From contig NC_044981.1 in assembly GCF_008728515.1 (NCBI RefSeq), positions 98,902,043-98,966,042 of the forward strand: a stretch of 64,000 bases of DNA, read 5' to 3'. The stretch comes from Papio anubis. Lineage: Eukaryota > Chordata > Mammalia > Primates > Cercopithecidae. Positions 1 through 10,282 of the stretch are shown here, piece by piece. The notes under the pieces were generated by a model. That model made no database searches. It had not been told where the DNA came from and saw only the letters and a list, made by a program, of their open reading frames with translations. The stretch's first letter is position 1. Each line of letters starts with the position of its first letter. Made by a program: the position numbers and the translations under genes.

Positions 1-1739
1 AAAATTGAGAAACTAAACATAAGAGTAGACATGAATCAGATACATCTTGTGCAAGAAACAGAAAAATATAAATGAAATATATGATATGGTTTACACCAAA
101 ACCCATTAATTATTGTTTGTATTTTTATCTTCTAATTGCAATATGCTATTTTCATGTGTATCAAAAGTAGAGCACTATGTCCTAACTCCAAGCGTTTCCT
201 TAAAACAAAACAAACAGAATTAGTTTTTCAGCTTAGCAAAGCATACTATCTATTTTAGCACAACAGGAATGCTGCCATTTTAATAGGATAGCAGACAAGT
301 GGATTTAGTCTCAATCCTTTAAGCTTCTACTTCAGGGGACTAAAATGTGTGAAAAAAATTTCTGATCCAATTTTAGAATATGTTTCAAATCCACTGAGAT
401 TCTCCATTCTCTACATCTCTGGAACATGATTATTCCGAGAACATCTACACTTTCGCAAGGCTGCCTGCTTCTCTGTTGAGATATGAAAACAGAAGAAAAT
501 TGAACAAAAATTGAGTTCCATGTGATTGAGCAAATTTGAGTTTCATGTGATTCATGGGAAGAGCATAAACGAAGGGCAAAATAATTTTAGAGGGCTAGTT
601 ACTAAGTTGAAAGGTATAATGCTATTTGTTAACAAAGTTATTTTATTTATTCATGAAGTTAAAATTTTGTTGAGAATTTTTATCTAGTAGCCTTTACCCA
701 ATTTCTCCTTATTACATGTCAAATATTTGTGTTTTAAAATAAATTCTAAAAAGTTACGGATTGTCCTCTTAAAATGCATTATCCATTTTAATTTTAAAAC
801 ATATATTTTCTTATAAACATTTTCTATAATAGAGGATATTAGAAAGAAAAGGAAAATATTATTGGTCTTCTCAAATAATATAATTTATGTAAGGTATAAT
901 TTACAGCCTTAAAAGCCACTATGAAGAGATGCTATATGGATATATTATCCATATTGTTGCCTGAGGAAATTTTTAACTGAAATATGAATTACAATTTTTA
1001 ATAATTTTGAATTTTCTCCTTTGATTCATTTGTTTTTCTCCTTTTTACTGTGCTTAATACAAATTTTATAAGGAATAGTTGGCTTTGATTTTAAATGAGC
1101 TATTTTACTTTACTCATGCTCTTTTCAGAACAATTTTATTAATTTATGAATTTATTGATTTTGGTTCAGTAGGACCCACGGGTTAAATGGCAAACTCAAC
1201 CAACCAAGTTATAAAAACGATGCAATCAAGAGAAGAAAAAGTTAAAGTACTTGACAAAATGAGATATGCTGCCACAATTTTGAACTTTACTTCTTATGAG
1301 AAGGCCCAGGTCAGTTCTGAATTTCTTTGGAATTTGTTTACATTTTAAGATATAGTCATTTTTGTTCTTCATTTTTAACTGTCTTTTTTTTTCCCCTGAA
1401 ATTTCAAAAGTTAAGAAGTAATCTGCAGTTGATAGCATATTAGGAGGGGGTTGGCATGGGTGGGAAGTAATAGGAGCATAAAGGGAAGAGTGGGAAGACA
1501 TAAAAAGCCATGATAGACTTTCATAGAAAAATGTCAATATATGTCAACTTACCTCAATATTTTCTGGAGTTATAAAACTACACAATGGTTGATATTCCTC
1601 TTGAAGCTCTATAACTATATATTATTTAATTACCAGAGAGACATATACAAGCTATTTGGGGAAGGTATCCTTTCTGACTGATACATACAAATTGATGATA
1701 TGTGCGTATGTACATGCATATAATATTACAATATTACTA
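1..1739. other. Unassigned AT-rich sequence
   Basis: I recognise no gene or repeat family here. A minus-strand frame at 1226-1537 (103 codons) has no family features and looks like chance. A short imperfect tandem duplication sits at about 511-555, where TTGAG plus TTYCATGTGATT occurs twice. The rest is AT-rich sequence without visible structure. Confidence 0.5.
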
Positions 1740-2124
1740 TAGTACTTCCACAATCTCTTAACAGCATTAAATCTTCAACCATTTCTCTGACTCTCCGCAT
1801 AATGTTTGGCTAATGACTCTTCCCTGAATCTTCCCACCGCAGTCTTCTCAATTGGTGGCTCATTTTCCAACCACAGTTCATATATTAATGATCCTGGAGT
1901 TGGGGTTTAAGTGTCTTCTTTGCTTTCCATTGTGGCTTTCAGGCTATTCTTTATTTCCTTTCTATCACAAACCACATTAAATTGCATGGTCCACATCACT
2001 ACACCTCATTGGTTCACAATACTACATTTGGTACTTTCTTCTACACCTGCGGATCATTCCCAATTGTGTGCTGGCTTCCTTTTTACTGTCACTTCTTCCA
2101 ATATAGCCCTTGTATTAATTATCA

Positions 2125-2260
2125 GTGATTTCATTATGCACAAAGATAATCATTGCTTGAATCCTTCTTTTTCAATGATCTTGCTCTGCACACTACTTCA
2201 GCTATTTTCTTTCATAGTTATACCTTACACCTGGCTATTATTTAGTAATTTTCCTCCAAT
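2125..2260 (+). pseudogene. L2 AP-endonuclease relic (5' part of L2 ORF2)
   Basis: A 151-codon frame at 1911-2366 passes through this block. Its residues ISDFIMHKDN align with the GDFNIHVDD motif of the L2/CR1 endonuclease, followed about 15 residues later by a stretch like SNDLVLHSTSATHSHGHTLD (here SMILLCTLLQLFSF...). The Gly of the GDFN motif and most catalytic context are lost. In an intact L2 this domain nicks target DNA for target-primed reverse transcription. The assignment rests on remembered L2 protein motifs and their correct order relative to the reverse transcriptase block downstream; it could be partly chance. Confidence 0.45.
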
Positions 2261-2269
2261 ATTAATTGT

Positions 2270-2641
2270 AAGCATGCCACATTGTATCCTCTCCAACCTC
2301 CAAACTCATATGTATGTGACTATATTTGGAGACAGGACCTCTACAAAGGTAACTAAGGTAAAATGAAGTCTTCTGGGGGGGGGTCTTAATTCAGTATAAC
2401 TGGTGTACTTTTAAAAAGACGAGATTTAAACACAGACGTGTGCACAATGGAAAGATCTGTGACAACAGAGGGAGAAGTTCAGCCATCCACAGGTGAAGGA
2501 GAGAGGTCTCAATGAAACCAACACTGATGACAGCTTGATCTTGGACTGCTACCCTGGAGAACTGTAAGGAAATAAATTTCTAGTATTTTAGCCATCCAGT
2601 CTGCAGTATTTTATTTTGGCAGCCTTAGAAAACTAAACACA
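2270..2641 (+). mobile_element. MLT1-type MaLR solo LTR
   Basis: Matches the MLT1 LTR in order: CTCATATG, then GTGACTATATTTGGAGAC, AAGGTAACTAAGGT, CTTGATCTTGGACT, GAACTGTAAGGAAATAAAT and a terminal GCAGCCTTAGAAAACTAA. About 20 bases near the 5' end are missing and a G9 run (about 2376-2384) is unusual. It is inserted in the L2 relic. No internal region is seen, so it is a solo LTR. Confidence 0.75.
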
Positions 2642-3130
2642 CACTATCTTCCACCTCCTGTCTTCCCAACACATTTATTTTATTACACAATCAATTTCAA
2701 CCCTACTGTGCCCTAGACCTATTGATCATACAGTCTCTTATCGCTGTGATTTCTTCCTTGCCCTCTTTTGCCAGTTTAAACTCCATGTTTAGTCATTTTT
2801 AACTTCTTTCTGAACTACAACTGGAACATATGAACAGTATATGTACATATTGATGAATTATTACCAAATGTATACTCTCATGTGACACATATGGAGTATT
2901 AACATGGTGAATGATTTGGTTCCTCCTTGCCTTTCTCTTTCTTTATTGTACTTATTTGGCATAACTGTAATTCTGGCTGAATTCAATTTTGCCTTTATTC
3001 GGTACATTTGCTTGTAAAGAGAGATGATTTTAGAGAAAAATTTGCAAACGTGTGCACCGTTCTTACTTTGAATTCAAGAAATACCTTGTTGTTGTTTACT
3101 TTGTTTCATTCTCTATTTAAGTTTTTAGAT

Positions 3131-3327
3131 CAGGGGTCAGCAAACTTTTTCTATAAAAGACCAGATAAAGAATTATTTTCTTATGCCATATATTCTGTGT
3201 CATGACTGCTATACTCAGTCATAGACAATATAGAAAGAAGGGAAATGGCTGTGTGCCAATAAAACTTCATTTACAAAAATAGGCAACAGCCTGGATATGG
3301 CTAGGGCCTATAGCTGGCTGACTCCTG
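3131..3327. mobile_element. hAT-Charlie MITE (MER58-like)
   Basis: A 197-bp palindromic element with terminal inverted repeats CAGGGGTCAGCAAACT and AGCTGGCTGACTCCTG. It contains the familiar internal stretch GTGCCAATAAAACTTCATTT. Its flanks TTTTAGAT and TTCCAGAC are compatible with a decayed 8-bp hAT target duplication (differences all C/T). The family class is secure; the MER58 name is from memory. Confidence 0.75.
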
Positions 3328-3456
3328 TTCCAGACTATTATATAAAATATTTTCTTCTGTCCTCAGACAAAACCTTCTAGCTCATTCTGATTCTCAGATG
3401 ATGACTTTGATTCTTAATCTAATTAGAAGATTGAGATCATCTTAAAAAGAATATTA

Positions 3457-3600
3457 GGTTGGGCATGGTGGCTCATGCCTGTGATCCAAGTTTTTGGGAT
3501 GCTGGGGCGGGAGGATCTCTTGATGCCAGGAGTTCAAGACCAACCTAGGCAACGTAGTGAGAGCCCATCTCTACAAAAAATAAAATAAAATAAAAATTAC
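3457..3600 (+). mobile_element. Alu left monomer (FLAM or truncated old Alu)
   Basis: Begins GGTTGGGCATGGTGGCTCAT and runs through CAGGAGTTCAAGACCAACCTA to an A-rich tail (AAAATAAAATAAAATAAAAA). Only the left arm is present, with no B-arm duplication, so it is a monomer or a truncated AluJ. It sits inside the L2. Confidence 0.8.
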
Positions 3601-4052
3601 AGAAACTAATTAAAAAGAAAAGAATGTTAATTATCTACCTCCACTGTATCTAGGCATTTGACAGATTCTAGAAACATATTCTCTATTATTTCTTGTAATA
3701 CTGCTATAGTATATAGATTAACTGTCCATACCCATCTTTAAGGCCAACACTTTCAGTTGTGCAATAGATCTTACATCTTATTATCTGTTGAAAGATGTAG
3801 CTCAAGCAATCTTCTTTTGTTACCCCCGATTCATCCATTTTTCTTTTTCTGCTGCATCATTTCTATCAACTGCAAAAAACCCCGACAAAATACAAAGCAA
3901 CAGCAACAAAATCAGACAGCGATTTTAGCTGCCACATCCAGCATGCATCCTCTAGCTGCACTCAAATTTATTTCTTTTATCTTACATACCTCGACAAGGG
4001 TTTCTATATTACTGAATTTAACTCTTCTCCTGTTTTCTCTTTAATCCACATT

Positions 4053-4231
4053 AACTAGGCTTTTTCTATTTCTTTTATTATTATTATTTTACTTTAAGTT
4101 CTGGGATGCATATGCTGAACATGTAGGTTTATTACATAGGTATACATGTGCCATGGTGGTTTGCTGCACCTATCAACCCGTCATCTAGGTTTTAAGCCCT
4201 GAATGCATTAGGTATTTGTCCTAATGCTCTC
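4053..4231 (-). mobile_element. L1 3' end, 5'-truncated
   Basis: Starts with a T-rich tail (TTTTATTATTATTATTTTAC), then ACTTTAAGTTCTGGGATGCA, TGTAGGTTTATTACATAGG and GCATTAGGTATTTGTCCTAA. This is the reverse complement of a primate-age L1 3' UTR. Only about 160 bases were copied. It replaces a small piece of the L2. Confidence 0.8.
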
Positions 4232-4570
4232 AGCAGCACATAGCATATTTGACCACTTCTTCCTGTTCTTCTTTCTTTACTTGACTTTCCAGATATCACA
4301 TTCTTCTGCTTTTTCTCCTAATGTTGTTTATTCTCAGTCTCTTTTGTTAGTTCATCTTAGTGTGACCATATTCACAATGTGGGAAGTCTTGGTGCTCGGG
4401 GCTTGACATATTCTATCAGTCCTTACTCCCAGGGTTTGTGCTTTTAAAATATTATCCCATATATTTGAAGGGTAAGACTTCAAATTATTTGAATATCTGG
4501 CCATGGCCTCTCATTTCTACTTCAGCCTTATATGTTCCTACCTCCTGAATATCCCTACTTAGATAATTAA

Positions 4571-6591
4571 AGATAAAGTGCTTTCGGAGAAATATAGTTT
4601 GCATTTAGCTAGTATCATAGTATCACACAATTTCATCAAAATTTTGTTACTATAGAAACAGTAACAATATGACTGAAACCTAAATCCCCATGTTTGCTCA
4701 AACCATCTCTCTCTATAAAGTATCACTTTCATATTCGTATCTAGCATCAAATTCTTACTACTATGATTTCTCAGTCTCCTACCTCAGCTTCCATTCCCAT
4801 GGACACATTAAAAGTTAAAAACCATATACATGATTCAACCACATAAACAAATACTTATGCATGTATATATTAAATTGAAAGATTATAGTGGCAGACAGAA
4901 AATCTCACTTACATTTAATTCCAAGAACTCAATGAATTATCACATGCAAAGTAAACCATTTTGCCATTTATCTTTATGGTGGTAATTCGTTGTTTTAGAA
5001 AGCATCTGAAAGGGATAGGACTGAGTTTCTGTTTGTTTCTATTGAAAAACTAAGGGGTAATGCAAACTGAACGCTCATTAAATATATATACACACACACA
5101 CATAATATATATGCAGACATTATATTAATATATTCATGATTATAATATTTAATAATGAAAACATTCCCATGAGATAGGTGATTTATGGTTTATATTGGGT
5201 AAGAAAAGCAGAGACTAAGCTTAAGAAATGCATGCAAGGTAATATAATTCAGAAATAGTAAATCCCCAATTCAAACCTCAGCTCTCTAATTTCTAAAATG
5301 TGTTCTTAACTTCTGAATTACTTAGTAAAATATCCCAATGTTTAAGCAGGGAAAAAATGTAGTCTGTTTGAAGAAATATAGATAATATCCAGCCTCATTA
5401 AATGTATTCCCTATAGAGATATTCTTCAGATGCTGAAAGAAATGTTTCCTTCGGCTTTGTTTTCTTAGCTATATCAATTTTAGCATTCAGGGTCATGTTA
5501 GGGCTTAGGATATAAATCGTATGCCTGTAAAAATTTCCATTCTGTTAATGTCTTTTATGTGGCAAATTCCTCTTGTTCCTTATTATGGTCTATGAGTGTA
5601 ATGATTGAGTAATGATATCCAATATTCTGAATCATTTTATGTATATACACCATATGCATGCAAATTCGATTTGCCTAATACTTTGCTCTTTAATTTGCAT
5701 TTTCATAGAACTAGTTGAGTATTATGAGGTAAAATTATATTGACTGATTTCAATATCTTAAAAAGTTAAATCGTCTTTATATGAGAAATGTTTTAAGCAT
5801 TAATTATAAATGAATCATAAAAAAATTCTCAAGGCACACATCTTGAGTTATAATGTGATAATAGCTACATGTACTAAAGATTTATATTAGAGTTGTAGTA
5901 CATGCCCCATGCTTTGATTAAAAAATTAACCAGTGATATCAAAAGGAAATAATTCATTTTAACTGGAAATACCAATGCAAATATATTTATGTAATTCTAA
6001 GCAAGTACAAATTAGATACAAATGGCATAGGTATATAATGACATCCAAAATCAACATCCACCAAGTGCATGCCAAAATAAAAGCATTAGCAATTTTTATT
6101 TAACAAAAATATAACATTTATTCCCACTAATATTTTTTAAAGAAAACATAATAAATATAGGCTCCTAATCTGAATAATTAGAAATCATACATGTTCTAGC
6201 ATAAGACATTCGCCCTTTGGCTTCTGGTTAAAAAACTGTGAGGATTTACAAACCAAATGGCTGGTATCAAATCATGGAGTTGACACTTTCTAGACCTACA
6301 TAAACATCCTGGCACTACACCAAAGTCTACGTAAATATACAACAAGGTGTCATATTAGAGAAATTACAGGTAAAAGAAACATGATGAACAAAGCTTTAGG
6401 CATAAAAGAGCATGTTGAGGGTAGAAGTACATGTGCAATTGGTTTTATTTGATTAGAGTTTCTCAATCCTCCCTGGGCAACATCAGTCTTGAATATTTTA
6501 AAATATAAAGATAACTAATTTGAACATTAGTATTATTAAATCAAAGTCTCCAGAAGTCATGTTGAAGAAGTTATATTTTTAAAATATTTCA
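4571..6591. other. Unassigned AT-rich sequence
   Basis: No gene or transposon recognised apart from the small microsatellite at 5081-5113. Base composition is strongly AT-rich. Short frames (for example 4559-4750 minus) look like chance. Confidence 0.5.
5081..5113. repeat. (TA)n(CA)n(TA)n microsatellite
   Basis: AATATATATA, then CACACACACACA, then TAATATATATG. Confidence 0.85.
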
Positions 6592-6893
6592 GGCCAGGCA
6601 TGGTGGCTCATGCCTGTAATCCCAGCATTTTGGGAGGCTGATGTGGGTGAATCACATGAGATCAGAGGTTCCAGACCAGCCTGGGCAACATGGTGAAACC
6701 ATGTCTCCACTAAAAATACAAAAATTAGCTGGGCATGGTGGTACATGCCTGTAATCCCAGCTACTTTGGAGGCTGAGGCATGAGAATCACTTGAACCCAA
6801 GAGACGGAGGTTGCAGTGAGCCAAGATCATGCCACCCAACCTGGGCAATAGAACAATACTCCATCACAAAAAAAAAAAAAAAAAAAAAAAAAA
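6592..6893 (+). mobile_element. Full-length Alu (AluS-like)
   Basis: Starts GGCCAGGCATGGTGGCTCAT, has both arms, the internal A-rich linker (ACTAAAAATACAAAAATTAG) and a 26-base A tail. Imperfect flanking duplications: AAAATATTTCA before and AAAAGATTTCA after. Minus-strand frames at 6579-6848 are translated Alu. Confidence 0.9.
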
Positions 6894-7227
6894 GATTTCA
6901 CGTGTGATTAATTGATTAACACCGACTTGCACAAAAATATTTAATAGAAAGTGGACCAAAAGTAAAATAGACTTAAGTAATAAGTATGAATGAGCCATGA
7001 TTCCCAAAAAATATATTAAAAAAAAAAGAAGACTGTGTTTCACAAAGTAAAAGAGTTTTATACTGGGAAAAGTTAAGATGATAATTGAATATTTTCATTG
7101 TGATATGGTAACTAACAGCTAAAGGTTGATTTCCAAAAGAGGAATTATAGTAAATGGATGGTACTGAAGGATGTGTTGAAGGTGGCAACTGGAATTCTGC
7201 ATGAGAAAAACCGAAAAAGAAAAAGAC
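6894..7227. other. Unassigned sequence between two Alus
   Basis: AT-rich, with an A9 run near 7018. Nothing recognised. Confidence 0.5.
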
Positions 7228-7242
7228 AAGAAAGTATTGAGT

Positions 7243-7547
7243 CGGCCGGGCGCGGTGGCTCAAGCCTGTAATCCTAGCACTTTGGGAGGCCAAGACGGGT
7301 GGATCAGGAGGTCAGGAGGACGGACCATCCTGGCTAACACCGTGAAACCCCATCTCTACCAAAAATACAAAAATCCGAAGGCCGGGCGAGGTGGCGGGCA
7401 CCTGTAGTCCCAGCTACCGGGAGGCTGGAGGGCCTCTCTGAGAATGGCGTGGAACCCCGGGAGGGCGGAGCTTGCAGTGAGCCGAGATCTGGCCACTGCA
7501 CCCAGCCTTATGACAGAGCCGAGATCTGCCCTCACAAAAAAAAAAAA
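7243..7547 (+). mobile_element. AluY-derived element with Old World monkey (AluYR-like) substitutions
   Basis: Full-length Alu beginning GGCCGGGCGCGGTGGCTCAA. It is flanked by a 15-bp target duplication AAGAAAGTATTGAGT (7228-7242) and AAGAAAGAATTGAGT (7548-7562), one mismatch. Positions that I associate with cercopithecoid AluYR rather than human AluY: GGCTCAAGCC (human CTCACGCC), CAAGACGGG, GGGCGAGGTGGCGGGC and GATCTGGCCACTGCAC. The 3' third is unusually damaged (GGAGGCTGGAGGGCCTCTCTG in place of GGAGGCTGAGGCAGGAG, and a rewritten end before the tail). Frames read across it are repeat translations. Confidence 0.85.
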
Positions 7548-7616
7548 AAGAAAGAATTGAGTCTGTTTATGCTGAATAAAATAAAACATTGTATTAAAAT
7601 ATGCTTTACAGAGTGT

Positions 7617-7807
7617 GAGGTAAGCCTGGAAAGCATAGCAATAACCCATGTCTACCAAAAAAAAAATTTTTTTTAAATTAGCTTGGTGTGGTAGCACACA
7701 CCTGTAGTCCTAGATACTCAGGAGGCTGAGAGAGGAGGATCACTTGAGCTTGGAAGGTTGAGGCTGCAGTGCACTCCAGCCTGAGCAACAGAGTGAGACC
7801 TCATCTT
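7617..7807 (+). mobile_element. AluJ-like fragment, 5'-truncated
   Basis: Begins in the left arm (AGCCTGGAAAGCATAGCAA), continues through the linker and the right arm (GTAGTCCTAGATACTCAGGA, GAGGCTGCAGTGCACTCCAG) and ends AGAGTGAGACCTCATC. The tail has become a (TA)n(TG)n microsatellite. Confidence 0.85.
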
Positions 7808-7808
7808 A

Positions 7809-7841
<33 letters not shown>
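7808..7841. repeat. (TA)n(TG)n microsatellite
   Basis: Lies at the junction between the Alu tail and the first LTR of the MaLR provirus. Confidence 0.9.
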
Positions 7842-7842
<1 letters not shown>

Positions 7843-8212
7843 ATTAGTCCTTTCTCACACTACTATAAATAACTACTTGAAACTAGTCATTTATGAATGA
7901 AATAAGTTTAATAACTCACAGTACTGCAGGTTTAACAGGAAGCATGGTTGGGAAGGCCTCAGGAATCTTACAGTTATGGCAGAAGGGTGAAGGAGAAGCA
8001 AGCACCTTCTTCACATCGTGACAGGAGAGAGAGTGAAGGAGGACATGCTACACACTTTCAAACAATCAGATCTCATGAGAACTCTATCATGAAAACAGTA
8101 AGGAGGAAGTCCACATCCATGACTTAGTTACCTCCCACTAAGCCCCTCCTTCACCATGTGCGGATAACAGTTTGATATAGAATTTTGGTAGGAACACAGA
8201 GAAAACCATATT
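7842..8212 (-). repeat. MaLR 3' LTR (left copy)
   Basis: Starts TATTAGTCCTTTCTCACACT and ends GAAAACCATATTA, the reverse complement of the MST LTR. Diverged from its partner at 9744-10118 by many substitutions, so the insertion is old. Confidence 0.85.
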
Positions 8213-9743
8213 ATTCCACCCTCGTCCCCACCCAAATCTCATGTCCTTCTCACATTACAAAACACAGTTATGCCTTCCCAATAGCCCCAAAATCTGATCT
8301 CATTCCTGCATTAACTAAAATGTCCAAGTACAAAGTCTCATCTTAGACAAAGCAAATGACAGTTACTTACAAGATACAATGGGTACACAGGAATTGGGTA
8401 AATGCTCCCATTCCAAATGGGAAATATTGGCCACAACAAATGGGGCTACAGCACAGTCATTAAATCTTAAAGCTCCAAAATAATTTCCTTTAACTCCGTG
8501 TCTCACATTCAGGCTACACTGATGCAAGGGGTGGGCTCCTAAGGCCTTGAGCAGCTCTGCCCCTGTGGCTTTGTAGGGAACAGCCACAGCAGCTGCTGTC
8601 ATAGGCTGGTGTTGAGTACTTGCAGCTGTTCCAAGTGCACAGTGCAAGCTGTTGGTGAATCTATTATTCTGGGATCTGGAGGATGGTGACCCTCTTATCA
8701 CAGCTCCACAAGCAGTGCCCCACAGGGGATTGTGTGTGGGGGATCCAACCCCATTTTCCCCTCTGCACTGCCTTAGTAGAGGTTCTTCATGAGTCCTCCT
8801 CCCATGCAGCCGACTTCTGCCTGGACGTCCAGGCATTTCTACACATCCTCTGAAATCTAGGCAGAGTTTCTGAAACCTCAACTCTTGCCTTCTGCACACC
8901 TGCAGGCCCAATGCCACCAAGCCACCAAGGCTTGGGGCTTGCACACTCTGAAGCAATAGCCTGAGATGTACCTTGGCCCCTTTTAGCCATGGCTGGAACT
9001 GGAGTGGCTAGGATATAGGGCATCATGTCCTGTGGCTGCACAGAGCAGCACAGTCCCACGAAAACATTTTTCTCTTCTAGGCCTCCAGACCTGTGATGGG
9101 AGAAGCTGCCATGAAGGTCTCTGACATGTCCTGGAGACATTGTCCCCATTGTCTTGGCTATTAATATTCAGCTCCCCTTTACTTATGCAAGTTTCTTCAG
9201 CCAGCTTGAATGTTGCCCCAGAAAAAGGGTTTTTCTTTTCTACCACATGGTCAGGCTGCAAATTTTCCAAACTTTCTTCTATGCTTCTCTTTGAAATATA
9301 AGTTCTAGTTTCAGATAATCTATTTGTTTATGCATATAAGCATAGACTTTTAGAAACAGCCAGGTCACATCTTGAGTGCTTTGCTGATTACCAGTATCTT
9401 TCACCAGATACCCTAAATCATCTCAAATGCAGAGTTCTACAGAACTCTAAGGCAGGGACAAAAAGCCACCAGTCTCTTTGCTAAAGCATAGCAAGAGTGA
9501 CCTTTACTCCAGTTCCTCATCTCAATCTGAGGCCACCTCAGCTAAGACCTCATTGTCCATGTCACTATCAGCTTTTTGGTCAAAATAATTTAACAAGTCT
9601 CTAGGAAACTGCAAACTTTCCTTCATCTTCCTGTCTTCTGAGCCCTCCAACTATTTTAACCTCTGTCTCTTACCCAGTTCCAAAGTCACTTCCACATTTT
9701 CAGGTATCTTTATAGTACTGCCCCACTCCTGGTATCAATTTTC

Positions 9744-10118
9744 TGTATTAGTTTGTTTTCTCACACTGCTATGAAGAACTACCTGAGGCTGGGTAAAGTA
9801 TGAAGAAACAAGTTTTAACTGATTCATCGTTCTGCAGATGTAACAGGAAGCATGACTGAGAGACCTCAGGAAACTTACAATCATGGTGGAAGACAAAGGA
9901 AAATCAAATGCCTTCTTCGCATGGTGGCAGGAGAGAGAACAAATGGTGAAGTAGTACACACTTGTAAACAACCAAATCTCATGAGAATTCCATCATAAGA
10001 CACCAAGGGCAAAGTCTGCCCCTACGTTTTAACCACCTTCCACCAGGCTCCTCCTTCAACACGTGGGAATTACAATTCAACACTAGATTTGTGTGGGAAC
10101 ACAGAGTCAAACCATATC
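9744..10118 (-). repeat. MaLR 5' LTR (right copy)
   Basis: TGTATTAGTTTGTTTTCTCA at one border and CAAACCATATCT at the other. The stretch CTCCTTCAACACGTGGGAAT is typical of MST LTRs. The 78-codon minus frame inside is not a gene. Confidence 0.85.
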
Positions 10119-10282
10119 TATATCCATATCTAATCTATATACCTATATTTATATCTATATCTATAATCTATATTTATATCTGTATCTATAATCTATATCT
10201 ATATATATATACACACACATGAAATTTGGTTGGGGACACAGAACCAAACTGTATGGATACGTATCTATCTGTCTATCTATCT
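10119..10282. repeat. (TATATC)n array, a second copy of the LTR edge, and (TCTA)n
   Basis: 10119-10212 is built from TATATC, TATC and TA units. 10221-10257 (GAAATTTGGTTGGGGACACA and following) repeats the last 36 bases of the adjacent LTR (10084-10119, AGATTTGTGTGGGAACACAG and following). 10262-10282 is (TCTA)n. Confidence 0.75.

Larger units (their letters stand above)
1740..4570 (+). mobile_element. LINE-2 (L2) relic, split by four insertions
   Basis: A degraded L2 (CR1-clade LINE) read on the plus strand. An endonuclease block lies near 2125-2260. The linker and the start of the reverse transcriptase region follow at 3340-4052, with matches to the L2 stretches around CAGATGATGACTT, TTTAAGGCCAACACTTTCA and CTGCATCATTTCTATC. 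The reverse transcriptase block continues at 4232-4570 (AGCAGCACATAG, then TTGACCACTTCTTCCTG, equivalent to the L2 AAFDTVDH region). It is interrupted by an MLT1 LTR (2270-2641), a hAT MITE (3131-3327), an Alu monomer (3457-3600) and an L1 3' end (4053-4231). About 100 bases of L2 appear to be missing at the last insertion. The 1740-2120 and 2642-3130 portions are assigned mainly by position and are less certain. Many stops; not functional. Confidence 0.65.
7842..10118 (-). mobile_element. MaLR (MST/THE1-type) provirus with both LTRs
   Basis: Reading on the minus strand, the order is LTR (10118-9744), internal region (9743-8213), LTR (8212-7842). The internal part follows the MST/THE1 internal consensus throughout, including ATCTCATGTCCTTCTCAC, GATACAATGGGTACACAGGA, CTTGGCCCCTTTTAGCCATG and GTTTTTCTTTTCTACCACAT. 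Next to the 5' LTR is a plausible primer-binding stretch (reverse complement of CTGCCCCACTCCTGGTATCA). Minus-strand frames at 8363-8956, 8787-9149 and 8983-9270 are broken remains of the internal region; I see no intact protein. MaLRs are nonautonomous relatives of ERVL. Both outer borders abut microsatellites, so no target duplication can be read. Confidence 0.85.

Noticed and set aside
6579..6848. 89-codon minus frame resembling short predicted primate proteins
   Set aside because: Antisense Alu translation (GLEPLISCDSPTSASQNAGI type).
8363..9270. Three overlapping minus-strand frames, the longest 197 codons
   Set aside because: They lie in the internal region of a MaLR provirus and match its nucleotide consensus; not a host gene, and the frames are broken.
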